Shown here: piece by piece, positions 35,275-47,200 of the stretch
How positions within the stretch are numbered: the stretch's first letter is position 1
How the letters are laid out: each line of letters starts with the position of its first letter
DNA from: Turbatrix aceti
Taxonomy: Eukaryota > Nematoda > Chromadorea > Rhabditida > Panagrolaimidae
Reading direction: 5' to 3'
Assembly: GCA_963969345.1 (NCBI GenBank)
Contig: OZ017768.1
Span: 8,580,718 to 8,644,717 of the forward strand
DNA: 64,000 bases
Notes under the pieces: generated by a model
What the model was told of the DNA's origin: nothing
Databases searched by the model: none
What the model saw: the letters and a program-made list of their open reading frames with translations, nothing else
Translations under genes and position numbers: made by a program

Positions 35275-35775
35275 TACGGTGAGAGCGTGTTCCCAGCACG
35301 AAAAATTTTTGCGAATGTGTAGAAGTTTCATCTATTCAGCGGCAGTTTTCTAGCATTCAAAATAGTTTGTTGTTTTTGGCATTTTGCCATTATAATGAGC
35401 TAAATCCAAGCTTTTGAATGCACTTTGCGCGGTATCAATCGCTTGTAAACCAACTTTGCTGCAGAAGTCCAAAGAGAGGAAGTATTGATTTTTTTTGTAG
35501 GCCTATTTCAATTCCTGTGCGGAAAGATGAAAATTTGGCGATTTGTTTATGTTCTCGTGAATTTTGGTTAAGTGCCGTTCACGGAGAGGGCAAATGAAAT
35601 TTCGACTATTTTGACTACTTCGCGAATGACACTATTTGTCATGATTTTGCACCGATTATGATTTGTTTTGCTAAATCTGACCCCCTAAAGCCAAAAAAAC
35701 AAAAAAAAAGATTATTAACCAAAGTTCCGGCCGAGATAGCAGCCTTCTAAACTACAGATTATCTGACCGTCGAAA
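35275..35775 (-). repeat. Dispersed repeat R1, inverted copy
   Basis: Reverse complement of most of 21990-22502. The distal piece GAGATAGCAGCCTTC...GTCGAAAAC is in the same orientation in both places, so the copies differ by a rearrangement. Confidence 0.75.
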
Positions 35776-35784
35776 ACAGTGTTG

Positions 35785-36285
35785 TCGGGTACCCGAAAAA
35801 TTTATTTTTGGTTCCGGTTCCGGTTCCGAGTACCCGAAAAAATCATTTTTGGTTCCGGTTCCGGTTCCGGGTACCCAAAATGCCGGTTCCGGGTACCCAA
35901 AATGCCGGTTCCGGGTACCCAAAATGCCGGTTCCGGGTACCCGGATTTTAAAAATGAGTTCAAACGACGGAAAAAACGAGCTCTTAGAGTGAAAAAAAGC
36001 GCTTAGAAATCTGTTACTATAAGTTCATATTCAAAGCAATTTTTTTAATTTTGAACACTTTTGTAACGAAAATCCTTCAAATTTTGTTTCGAACGCGGTT
36101 TGAAAAGTTGCCGTTTCGGTTCGGTTCTTCGGTTCCGGTTCGGTTCCGGTTCGGGTACCCGAATTTTCTACTTTTGGTTCCGGTTCCGGTTCCGAGTACC
36201 CGAAAAATTTATTTTCGGTTCCAGTTCCGGTTCCGAGTACCCGAAAAATCAGGATTTCGGTTCCGGTTCCGGTTCCGGTACCCGA
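35785..36285. repeat. GGTTCCGGTACCCGAAAA minisatellite
   Basis: Tandem units of GGTTCCGGTTCCGGTACCCGAAAA and the shorter CCGGTTCCGGGTACCCAAAATG. Open frames across it are repetitive Phe/Arg/Val strings and not credible genes. Confidence 0.85.
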
Positions 36286-36289
36286 CCCA

Positions 36290-36705
36290 GGTGTTCACGA
36301 TTGAAAGTGGGTAACAAACGTGAACACTTTCAATCGTGTTCACGAACAAACGTGAACAAACACAATGAACAAATTATAAAGGCGGATCTTCATTTTTATC
36401 CTTTATTTTTGACAGTGCAATCAAAAATGAAATCAAAAATTACTATTATTTAGAACTTGGCAAAAACAAACATTAATCCGTTTAGTTTCTCATAACAGAG
36501 ACGGTTGCGCAAAGCAGTAATGTTGGCAGCCTCCGAGAAAAAGTGGATCATTTTGTTCGTTTTTTCTGTTCGAAAAATTTAGCCGTGTTCATGAACAAAC
36601 ATGAACATAGCCGTTCATTTAATTTTTGTTCATGAACGAACATGAACAGCAAATTTTGGATTTGTTCATGAACAAACACGAACAAACATGAACGTTCACC
36701 CATCC
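36290..36705. repeat. GTTCATGAACAAAC repeat block
   Basis: Clusters of palindromic GTTCATGAAC and GAACAAACGTGAAC units at both ends of about 400 bases. The right end reads as CAGGGATGGGTGAACG on the minus strand, hAT-like in form, but no target duplication was found. Confidence 0.65.
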
Positions 36706-36712
36706 CTGGTTG

Positions 36713-36840
36713 CGAAGCCTCTCTCGCTTGTGAATAGTGATAGCTACTTTTTTTTCTTTTTTTGGCATCAGAAGGTCAGATTTCGCAAAACAAAGCATAA
36801 TTGGTGCAAAATCATGACAAATAGTTGCACCCGCGAAGGG
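36713..36840 (+). repeat. Dispersed repeat R1, short copy
   Basis: Matches 22001-22130 (GCGAAGCCTCTCTCGCTTGTG... to AATAGTTGCACCCG). Confidence 0.8.
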
Positions 36841-37249
36841 GTTTTCATTTCCCTTTGTTTCATTCTCGTCAAAAAAAGAAAGTAAAAGATGGTTAACGTT
36901 GCGCGGTGCGTTTCACTGTGCTCCTTCATTTTCGTTCCGATAGCTCCTTTAGTGCTCCTTATGCGAGTGCGAGTTTTTTCATGGACAGAAAGTAAGATTT
37001 TCCTACGAAAAAAAATTCAGATTCGAATTCTTACTTTTTTTTCAGTGCGGGGAAAAGAGGCGTGGCTATGTAACTATACTCACGACAGTGAACATGGTTC
37101 TTCGTATGCATACGCGCATGCACTACTCGAGCCTTTTGCTGCGGTTTTACGCATTTTCTCATATTTTTATATTTCTAAAAAATTAGATTTTTCAGTTTTT
37201 AAAAAAATGATTTTTAAATAATTGGAAAAAAATATGCACTCCGGTTCAT

Positions 37250-37975
37250 TACTTTACTTTACTTTACTTTATTACTCTTACTCGTGCATAATTACTCATT
37301 ACAAAATTAAAGAGACAGTGATGAGTATCGAGATTGCACGAAGAGGGCGCCGTCAATCGTAGCTACCTGCGTCACGTCGTAGTCCTTAGCAGGAGCGTTC
37401 TGGAAGGCCGCAAAGTCGTCGGTCCATCGCCTCGGAGGGTGGCCTGGCGGACGCTTGTTCTTTGGCGAGGTCGGAGGCACTGGCTGGTCTTGCGGCTTCC
37501 AGTGGCTTAGGCGGGTTGCCCAGTTGTCCGTTGCTGTCTTCTTGGCGAACCTGACTTTGCGCAGCAGGGCCGTTGCGTACCAGTCCTTGAGCTTCGTGCG
37601 TTGATGGATGGAGTCTGACGGCAGCTTGTCGACCAAACGTGCGCTGAGAATAGCACGTTCGAGACGTCGCCTGCCGCGGATGAGCGTCTGAGCTCCGTCT
37701 TTCGTGAGCGCCCACGTCTCACAGCCGTAGAGGACGGCAGGGGTGATACACTGGTGGATGAGGCGGCGTTTCAGGCTCATCTTGACTCGTGGCGCGCGAA
37801 GGAAGTTTCGGTACTTGAAGTAGATCTTTCGGCCGGCTGCAAGACGTCGTGAGATCTCTCTTTTATGGTTTCTCGGCCAGGAAACGAGTTGCCCGAGATA
37901 TACGAACTCAGACACTCTTTCGACCGGTCTGCCGTTGAGGAGAATCTCTGCATCGTCGCCGATGACGTTGGACAT
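37250..37975 (-). mobile_element. 5'-truncated RTE-type non-LTR retrotransposon
   Basis: The minus-strand reading frame (37975 to 37307, 222 residues) is the C-terminal part of a retrotransposon endonuclease-reverse transcriptase. Landmarks are FVYLGQ, RRLIHQC, PAVLYGCETWALT, an Arg-rich R.RRLERAIL stretch, NWATRLSHW and RPPGHPPRRWTDDF. The stop is followed by a (TAAAG)n tail at 37250-37273, typical of RTE elements. The catalytic reverse transcriptase core is absent. It lies immediately upstream of the SecA-like gene. Confidence 0.85.
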
Positions 37976-38239
37976 CCACCTAAAAAACCGAAAACGAAGT
38001 TTTAAAAAAATATTTTAACATTCATATATGTATGTTGATTTTGTAGGATTACCGACTCCGCGTTTTTTTACTACATTTTCAAATGTTTTGACTCGCGTTG
38101 ATAAAAACACGTTGTTCGAGTTTTTTGGCGGATTCTACAATTCTATAAATATCTTATTTTAATAAATTTGTAGTAAAAAACATAACCGTTTTTTTTGTTT
38201 CAGAAAACAAAGCACTGTCAACTAAATACTGCTGTGAAC

Positions 38240-41200
38240 ATGCCTCCTGATCAAGGCAGTGACGATTCGCAGGGTTACGGTATAAATATAAATAGCAAAA
38301 TGTCATCAGTTTTTAAAATTGCATATTTTAGAAAATGCATATTCTCCAGAAGAATTGCGTTTGTTGGTCGCAAAGTCAATTAGTGATGATGTCAAACTAC
38401 GCGACTTGCTTCAGAAAATAGGTAACATTGGTGATGGTCCTATACAGTTTGTAAAGAACACTTTTGAATCTGAGCTTATTAGCGCCGTCAAGGCTGCCAT
38501 CAAAAGCAGGATGACTAAAAATGTTATCAATGGAATCAAATTTGCAAGAAGCGGTATTAAATTAAATTCCGAGTACTTTTCCGACCTGACGCAAAAACTG
38601 ATTAAAAATGAAATTCAACTCACGGACGAAAGACTTGGCAACTGGGAAGCTGACTTTGCACGATTTTACAACTTACTTGAAAGCCGATATGTATCAATTG
38701 ATCTAGAGGAAAAACTTAAGAATCTCATTATTGAATGGTTTGAAGCAGGTGAAATGTCACTTGACATTTGGAAGCAATGGGTTAACTGGTTTACCGAGTA
38801 TGTTGTTTGAAATACTAACAGTAAATTGCAAAATATTCATTTTTTTAAGATGCACGAAAAATGACAAGGAAATTTGTCTTTCATCACTTCGATTGATAAA
38901 GTGGTCGGCGTCGTCACCGAGAGACACCGTCAAGCCAAAATTTATGCGTGCGTTGAATGCTACTATAAGTCTGGATGACTTTGTGGAAAAAACCGGATTG
39001 CAACAATTTCTGAAACTACACCTCGAAGTACCAACGCTTGAAGTCGAAAATATACAACTTGTTGACATAGACGGAAACATTTCCTACCGTACAACGTCTA
39101 CACTCAACGTTATAGGCAACACTATGTTTCTGAGTCTCATTAAGGATCGTCTTGAAGAGCGGATGAAAAGCATAAAGCAAGTCGATTTCGTTGTCAGAAA
39201 TGTGTTCTATATTGACTGTGATCTTACGGCTTCTGTTTGGAAAGGAAAAAACATATCAGTGGCAGCAGACAAAGTCAACGTCTTAGGACAACGCACATTT
39301 GATGTATCCGGTAATGGGTTTCCAAAAATCAACAAACTTAAGCGCGCTAAGGATGGAATCCATGGCACAAAGGGCAAATCTGGTGAAAATGGAAGCAATG
39401 GACGTGACGGAAAAGCCGGAGAATCTAGCGGTAACATAACAATTGTAACGCATGCTATGTCAAATCCCGAAAAACTGACGTTGACGCTAAACGGAGGAAA
39501 TGGTGAAAATGGTGAAAGTGGCGGTGCAGGAGGTGATGGTCAGGATGGCAAAGGAACTGATCAAAAAGAACTGGACGACCTTTGTGTTAAATATAAAAGT
39601 CTTTATCGTGACAATTGGCAGGAAGTATTTGAAAGTTATCTTCCGAATGGTTGGACAAAAACAGAAAATGAAGAGAGTTACTTTAGCACATACATTCATT
39701 ATAAGTTTAATGATGATTTCGGTAGAACATTGCACTACGACTACGGAGCAGATAAAGGATGGACTTATAATTGGTACGAACTAATGATCTGGATTGAAGG
39801 CACTCATGGAACAGATGGGGGAATCGGTGGTCTGAATGGAAAAGGTATGATAGAAAATTCCAAAATCAAAAGCATTTATGTATTATTGCTATTTCAGGCG
39901 GTGAAGGGGGAAATCAAGGCGAATGCTACGTCATAAATCCTGACAATGGCACTGAGTATCCTGTTGTAAAAAATCAGCGCAATGGGGATAACGGTATTGA
40001 TGGCAAAGTTGGTGCGTGTGGAAAATCCGGAATGAACGGCAACGATATTGCTATGATTGATCGTTCAGCTAAGGGTTCAAACAAATTTTATTATGGGGAA
40101 GATGAAAAACACAAATTATCACAAAACTATCATCGTGAGAATGGACAAAACCGAAGAATTAATCGTTACAAGTAAGTTTCTGTTTGTTTGATTACCTAAT
40201 TCACTACATACAATATTAAAAGGTTAATTGTCGAAAAGGATTCTGCATGTTACGCTGAATTTGTAAGACAAAGTCTTCCCCCTGGCGGCTTGAGACAGGC
40301 ACAAAAACAAAAAAAGGAAAAACGTTCATCAGAGGCTCAAATGACTATGAAGCAGTCCATAGTGTTGAACAAAGTGATGCACAAAGCTCAGGAGCACAAA
40401 AACAGAATGGACAGCTCCCTGGGTGCCGCAACTGTATCAATGAAATCAAGTACAACTCAAGCATTCGAAGTCGATGAAGAAGTGGAGGAAGATGAGTCTA
40501 CGGAACAAAAGCAAGAAGTCATTATCGTGAAAGAAGTCAACGAAGATCAACTTGAAAGCCTGAATAACAGAGCACGCAAATGCAAGCTATCACAAGAACA
40601 ATACGTCAAAAAGCTGCTGAGCAAAACGTATAACAGTCAATTTTTGTTGACTCAAGAAATAATTGACTTCTTCTTCATCGAATTTACCCTCGATGTTCTT
40701 GTCAACACCAAAATGTCATTGCTCATGCTGAAAAAATGCTTTCAGTTTAGGGGTGCAATGAGCGATCCTTTAAAAAAAAATTTAATTGCGGCATACCAAG
40801 CAAAAAAAGGAGGTCTAAGCATCGACGAACTTGAGAGCTTGGCAAAATGCGCTTCCACAAAACGAACAAAGAAAAAGGACCTTACTTTGTTTCGTGGCAA
40901 AGTTTCTGGCTACCCGACACAGTGCCACACGGCTCAATTTACTGCAAATACGAATGTAGAAATGGTGGATAAAAAATTTTTTCACAATGTGAAATTTGTC
41001 AATCCAGGTTCAGACAAACTGTGGCATTTCAATGTTTCTGCCGATAAAATCAAAGAAATCATCAACTCATTTTTCACGGATTACAAGTTAAATGCAGTAA
41101 ACTATTATGTGTTAGAAACCATTAGCAACGCTTATGAGAAACTGGAGCCTAAGTATTCAAATGCTTTGTTGCCGTTCAATAGAACAACTGTCACATGGGG

Positions 41201-44200
41201 CGATCCCGAAAGTTGGGACAGATTTAAAGCATCTTTAGATGTTACGAATTCTGTTGTTGTCAACTTGATAAAAACCATTGACAGCGATAAAGAATGGTTG
41301 GCTGAAACCTTTAAACCTGTAAATGAAATGATTGAGGGCGCAAGTTACATGGATAAGTTTAAAAACTTGCAAGTCAATGAACTAAAAGAAAGGTTTGGAA
41401 TTGTTCCTAATTTTCATGACGGTACCAAAGAATTTGAAGCAGTTCAGTACATCATCAGATTTTACTGGCAAATGAAAACACTGCTTGTATTCAATCGAAG
41501 ACTTTTGGTTATTTCGCTTCTTTACGATGGTGAAACAACCGAAAAACCATTTGTTGTATTGAAAAGCTACGCCACATTAAAAATGGAAGACATGATCAAA
41601 AGGGCTAAAAGCAACCAAATTGATCTTGGATCTAATAATAGTGAGCAGTACATGTTAGCCAAAGGTTTCCAAAGCATGACATTCCGATACTTGGTTTCCG
41701 AAATAAAGAGTCTACGCATTGAGCTTTTTGGAAACGAAAACTATGGAACAGTTGAGTTGCTGGAAACGACTGGTGAATCCTTTGAGAACGTTGTTCAATT
41801 ATATTACAATGGAAATCGATTCTACCACATCGAAAGCGATGATAATCTGAGAAAATTGTTGAAAGCGCGAGAAGCGACAAAATGGCAAGCCGATTTCGAT
41901 GAAAATTACAAACGAATCGATGAATTGCCTTGGGATTATGCATTTTCATCGGACAGAAACCAATTTTTAAACTTCTTTCCTTCAGTTTTCGCTTCGGCTG
42001 TCCTTGAATGGATTGAATGCTACGTGAAAGCAACCAACGATGTTACATTCCTGAAAATGCTTCACGAGCGTTTTGAACTTGACGGCAATCATTTTGAAAT
42101 TGCTGATTTCCAGTACATTATTTCGACTGCCATTCTTCTTCAAAATGAGTTCAAAGTAAGCTCTCGTTTTATTCTGAACTACGCATCTTCCGTTCCACAA
42201 GCTCAACTTGTGAATGCTTTTGTTATGATACGACTCGAAAGTCAATGGAAAACCCAGCTCAAACAAGCCACTGAAATCAGACCCCTGTTAAACTCTATTC
42301 TAAACAATCGTTTCAAAATTTTGCTCGTCATCAAATTGCAATTGACCAAATTGCAATTTGATGACGAACAAAATTCAGATGCTTCGAAAGTCAGCGAAAA
42401 TTTGCTGCGTAAGATGCTACTTATGATTCGGCACACATCCGCCAGGAACGAGCAACTCGAAAAAATGAGTTTGAATTATTGGATCGCAGCGTCAGAAAAG
42501 CAAGAGTTAACGGAACTCAGTGATGCATTTAAGAATCTCGGGACTATTGGTTATTACATCATTGTTTTGCGGCAGGGAAAAAAAATGGATGAAGCCAATT
42601 ATTTGGAAGAGCTACTTACAAATCCAAATGCTGAATACCACATTCCTGAAAAATTGATTGCACAAGTATGTACGTTGATCACGGCTGGAGAAGTCAACTT
42701 TGACACAAACTACAGAAACAATTTGGAAAAAATTCTGAAGACGCTAACAATGGAGAGTGGATTGAACAAAACCGGACAACACCGCTTAGTAACTGATGAA
42801 ATATTGCAAGCCAAAATGATTTCAAAAGTGGCCAAAACCGATGCTTACGACAGTGTGATCTCTGAGAAGCAACGTAATTTGAAAGTGATTAGTGACTTGA
42901 TCAGTGGAATGCGTGAAACCCAAGATGAAATGAAGAGCTTTTCTTTGCAAATGAAAAAAATGATTGATGATGGTTCTCACGAGACTGTAAAGCTGCTAAA
43001 CGAGATCGATGATTGCATTGCTCAGCTTCGAAAGGGTATCCGACTTCGCGACACTCAGAAAATGGCCGTAATTTATTCAGTGCAGAGTGAGAGTAACCTT
43101 TTGGCCCAGGTGAACACCGGAGAAGGCAAATCCTACATTGTCACTGCTACGGCTATCATTCGCGCTAAAAAGTCTAATTCATTTGTGGACATTATCACGT
43201 CTTCACCAGTGTTGGCACAACGAGACTCCCATGACATGTCTGACATTTATTCAGCAATGAATGTAAGCGTGGATCACAACTGTCACGATGAAATGGAAAA
43301 ACGAAAGCAAGCATATCAGGCGAATGTTGTCTACGGTGAGATTAGCAGATTCCAAAGAGACTATCTCCTGCATAACTTTTATCGAAAGAACATTCTTGGT
43401 GAACGCGAACGCAGCAAGGGATGCGTGATTGTCGATGAAGTGGACAATATGCTCTTGGACAACGGTAATAACATGTTGTATTTGAGTCACAGTGTTCCTG
43501 GAATGGATTTATTGGAGCCACTATTTGTACACATTGAACGCGCCGTGTGTTCACCGAGCGTCAGAGAAAATCCGGACCAAGTATTTGCGACAGAGTACAT
43601 TAAAGCAACAATTCTGTCAGATTTACTTGGACGACTTCCAAAAGAAGATATTCCAAAACTCGCAATTAGTTTAAAAACTAAAGGCAACACCTTTTCAATT
43701 TGGTCAAAACTGATCACCGCTCAAGTTATCGATTCCGAAGGCTATCTCATGATTCAAACAGATTTCGATTTCGAAAACAGAAAATCTGATATTTCAACAA
43801 CTCTTCTTGAAACGACAACGGAAGATCATGCAATGAAAATTCTTGTTTGCCTTAAAGCCATCATAAACAGGCCTAGGGAAATTGAGATTCCTAGATATTT
43901 GGTACCTTTTTGCCGACGGCATCTGACTGAGTACATAGAAAATGCTAAGCGAGCCTTGTTCATGAAACCCAATGAAGCTTACGTCGTGGACACTGATCGG
44001 ACGGGCGTAGACAGCGATCTTGCACCCAAAGTGACCATCATTGATCAAAATACAGGTGTTGACTTGGCTACGTCTCAGTGGAGTGAAGGCTTACAACAGT
44101 GCGTTCAAATGAAACACGGATGTCGCGTAAATCCGATTTCAATGAAGGCTGTCTTTGTCTCTAACGTAAACTATCTCAAAGGGTATTCCAAGATCAATGG

Positions 44201-47200
44201 TCTCAGTGGTACTCTTGGATCGTACGAAGAAAGCAAAACATTAGTGGATCTGTACAATGCCGATCTAATTAAGATACCTACGTTTAAAGCGAAACGGCTT
44301 TACGAACATGTTCCCGTCATTGCGGATGATGAGGACAAGTGGCTCGACGCCCTGTTTGATGAAATTGAGGATCAAGTTAAAGCTGAAAGGTTGGTGTCTA
44401 AATTTTGTTAGTACAGAAATAGTAATTGCGCGCTAACAAGGATGTTTCAGATCTGTGCTCGTCATTTGTCATTCTATTTCAAAAGTCATGTTTATTAAAG
44501 ACGGATTGCTGGAGCGTTACACAAAATTAACGGGTGTTAAAAAGAAATTACTCAACTGTTTTGAAGAGGAAAGCATGGTCGTCTACAAAAGAGAATACGA
44601 TGAGTTTGAATTTGGTGACAAAAACGAACTTCGATCAGGTAAAAAGTGAGTAAAAATGATAAAAATAATACTTCTAACTTTGCAGGAAGAGTAATTTTGG
44701 CCACAAACCTAGCCGGCAGAGGCACGGATATAAAATTAAGTGATGAACTGAAGAAAGCTGGCGGTCTGCACGTTATCGTTTCATTTCTACCCGAAAATTC
44801 GCGCATTGAAGATCAAGCTTACGGTAGAGCAGCAAGATGTGGCGACCTGGGCTCAGGTCAAATAATCGCCATAACGGATCAAACCGATGCCTCCGGTAAA
44901 CTTTTATCGGTATTCGACCTGAAGCTGTTTCGTGACAATGCTGAAGTTCAGAGACTAGAATCCTTGATTTCGTACTATAATTATCACACAAAAATTGAAG
45001 AAGACTGTCTCACGGCTTTCAAAGATCATTGTTTAACAGCTCTAACGCAGATGAATAACAGCAAAAAGATGGGCGACGAAATTCCTACAGAATCAGAAAT
45101 TATTTATTTGGCTTTGTTAGACGAATGGGCACTCTGGTTGGATTCTCAAGCTTCGGTTGTCAAACAGTGCGCGCAAGACATGAGCGATAGTCAACGATCC
45201 GACATCATTGCTTCAGTTAAAAGTTTCTTGGATGCGCACCCGATTGACGGCATCAACAATGCTTTGAAGTGGATTTCCAGTCCTCAACCAATGCTTGCTC
45301 TCGGAATTTGCAAACTTCATGCAAATGAAATTGATAACGCCAGTGAAATTTTCACAAACATTACCCAAAAGTTCCCAGAATTTGCGGGAGACGCTTGTTA
45401 TTACCTCGGAGTTATTTCTCAAAAAAATGTCAGAAAGGTATCAAAGGTTCCAAAAATTAACGCAGAAAACGCTGGTTGGTTCAAAACAACGCTAGGCAGT
45501 ATCGTTAACAACATCAACGATTTAACTCTCTCAGTCTTGAATTCAAAGAAGGATCTCTTGCCTGAATGCTTGTGCGAAATTGATGACGACAAGCGAATTG
45601 AGACGGAAGATCACCTGATCCAGGCGATCCAAGGATTTAATCGTCGAGTGGAACGAAAGAAGGAGCAAGGCATCATTATTTCACGCCTGCAGCAAGCGGT
45701 TGGTGGTCCTCAACTCATCAAATCAAATGGATTTCAGTGTCAATGTGATGACATGACAAATGTATACGAGTCTCTTTGTACCAGTGCTTACAACATGATG
45801 GGGCATCCGATATCGTTTGCTTCTTTCGGTGGTCGCCAAAACACAATTGAAGAAAAATTCAAGGCGCAGAAAAATTTTCTGAAATGCTTGCGAGAAGGAT
45901 ACGTCACCGAGAAAGCTGTTAATCATAACATCATGGATTATCAGTGCGAAGTTTTGAAAAAGAAGTATCTACTGTCAAAAAAGAAGCTTCGAAAAGTTTT
46001 TGAAAGCATGGTTGAAGCCGAAGGCGGAGACAAGATTGAATCCTACAATCGAACGTACTTGCAAGAACGCATTATTCAACAAAAGTTCCGTATTCCAAGA
46101 CGAGAAGAATTTTGGGGATTCTTAGATGCTTACTCTTGTTTTTCGGAAAAGATTGAAATTTACATTTTGAATACTTTTCCCACTGATGGAGAAATTCAAG
46201 AGCTCAAAAACTTGCAAAAATGCAGTGCGCCAAAGCTTTCATCTTTGAGAATTCAACTCAGCGATTACGATTTGTCGACAAAAGTACTGTATGCCGTTGA
46301 AGATGTCGAAAAAGCTTTTGAAAACAACAAAGACAAGCTGGAGTGGCTGGTGTCAATGGAATACTTAATCAAGGATGCTACGGCCATCATAAACCGAGAA
46401 ATTTTTGACAAAATCCCTTTCATGCCAAACTATGATTACTTTACTGATACCGATGTCGCCGATTGGCTTGAGATTTCTAACAAAGAAGCCAAATGGATTG
46501 TCGATAAACTGCTCATATCAGGAACTCTCCGTGAGGAAGTCACAATTCTGACCATTATCAACCCGGAGAAACCAGAGTTGTCAGAAGAACTGTCTAATAT
46601 GTACGACGTGCTCAATTCCAACGACTTGAAAAAGGTTGACGATTTGAACTTTGATGTCATTCAAGAACTGTTCAAAAAAAGTGAAAAAGAAACCGACGAT
46701 ATTATGAAAAAACTGACGAACAACAAGATTCTTATTCCAAAACACACAAGATTCATCTTTCAAAACATTGACGACTTCGATTGTTCTGCGCTGCCTGAAT
46801 GTCTGAAGTCATTAATGGAAACGTTTCTCTATCACAAATTCTCATACACCTTTGCGTATAACACTTTACAAAAGAGTCTGGATGCTGCAATAAAACATTC
46901 TGCTGCAAAGAAACCTATTATGTTGGCCTGGAAACCGCATGACGAATTAAAGAAAGATCTAATCAAGTATGGATTTCTTCACGATCATAAGTTAGAACTT
47001 CGTGATAAAGATTACCTAGATGAAGAAATGCAGAAAAGTCTTGAAGAGGTGGAAAAAAAAACAAAGCCGCGGTTGTTCATAAAATCTGGAAATCTTATGT
47101 CAACAAAAAAGTTTTTCAAAGAAGAAAATGTGGCTGCGAGTATGGATATTCAAAATCAGGCAATCAACCACATTCGACAGGTCGGAAAAATTGGTGAAAA

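Noticed and set aside
35779..36314. Repetitive Phe/Arg/Val open frames over the GGTTCC minisatellite
   Set aside because: Translation of a simple tandem repeat, not a gene.
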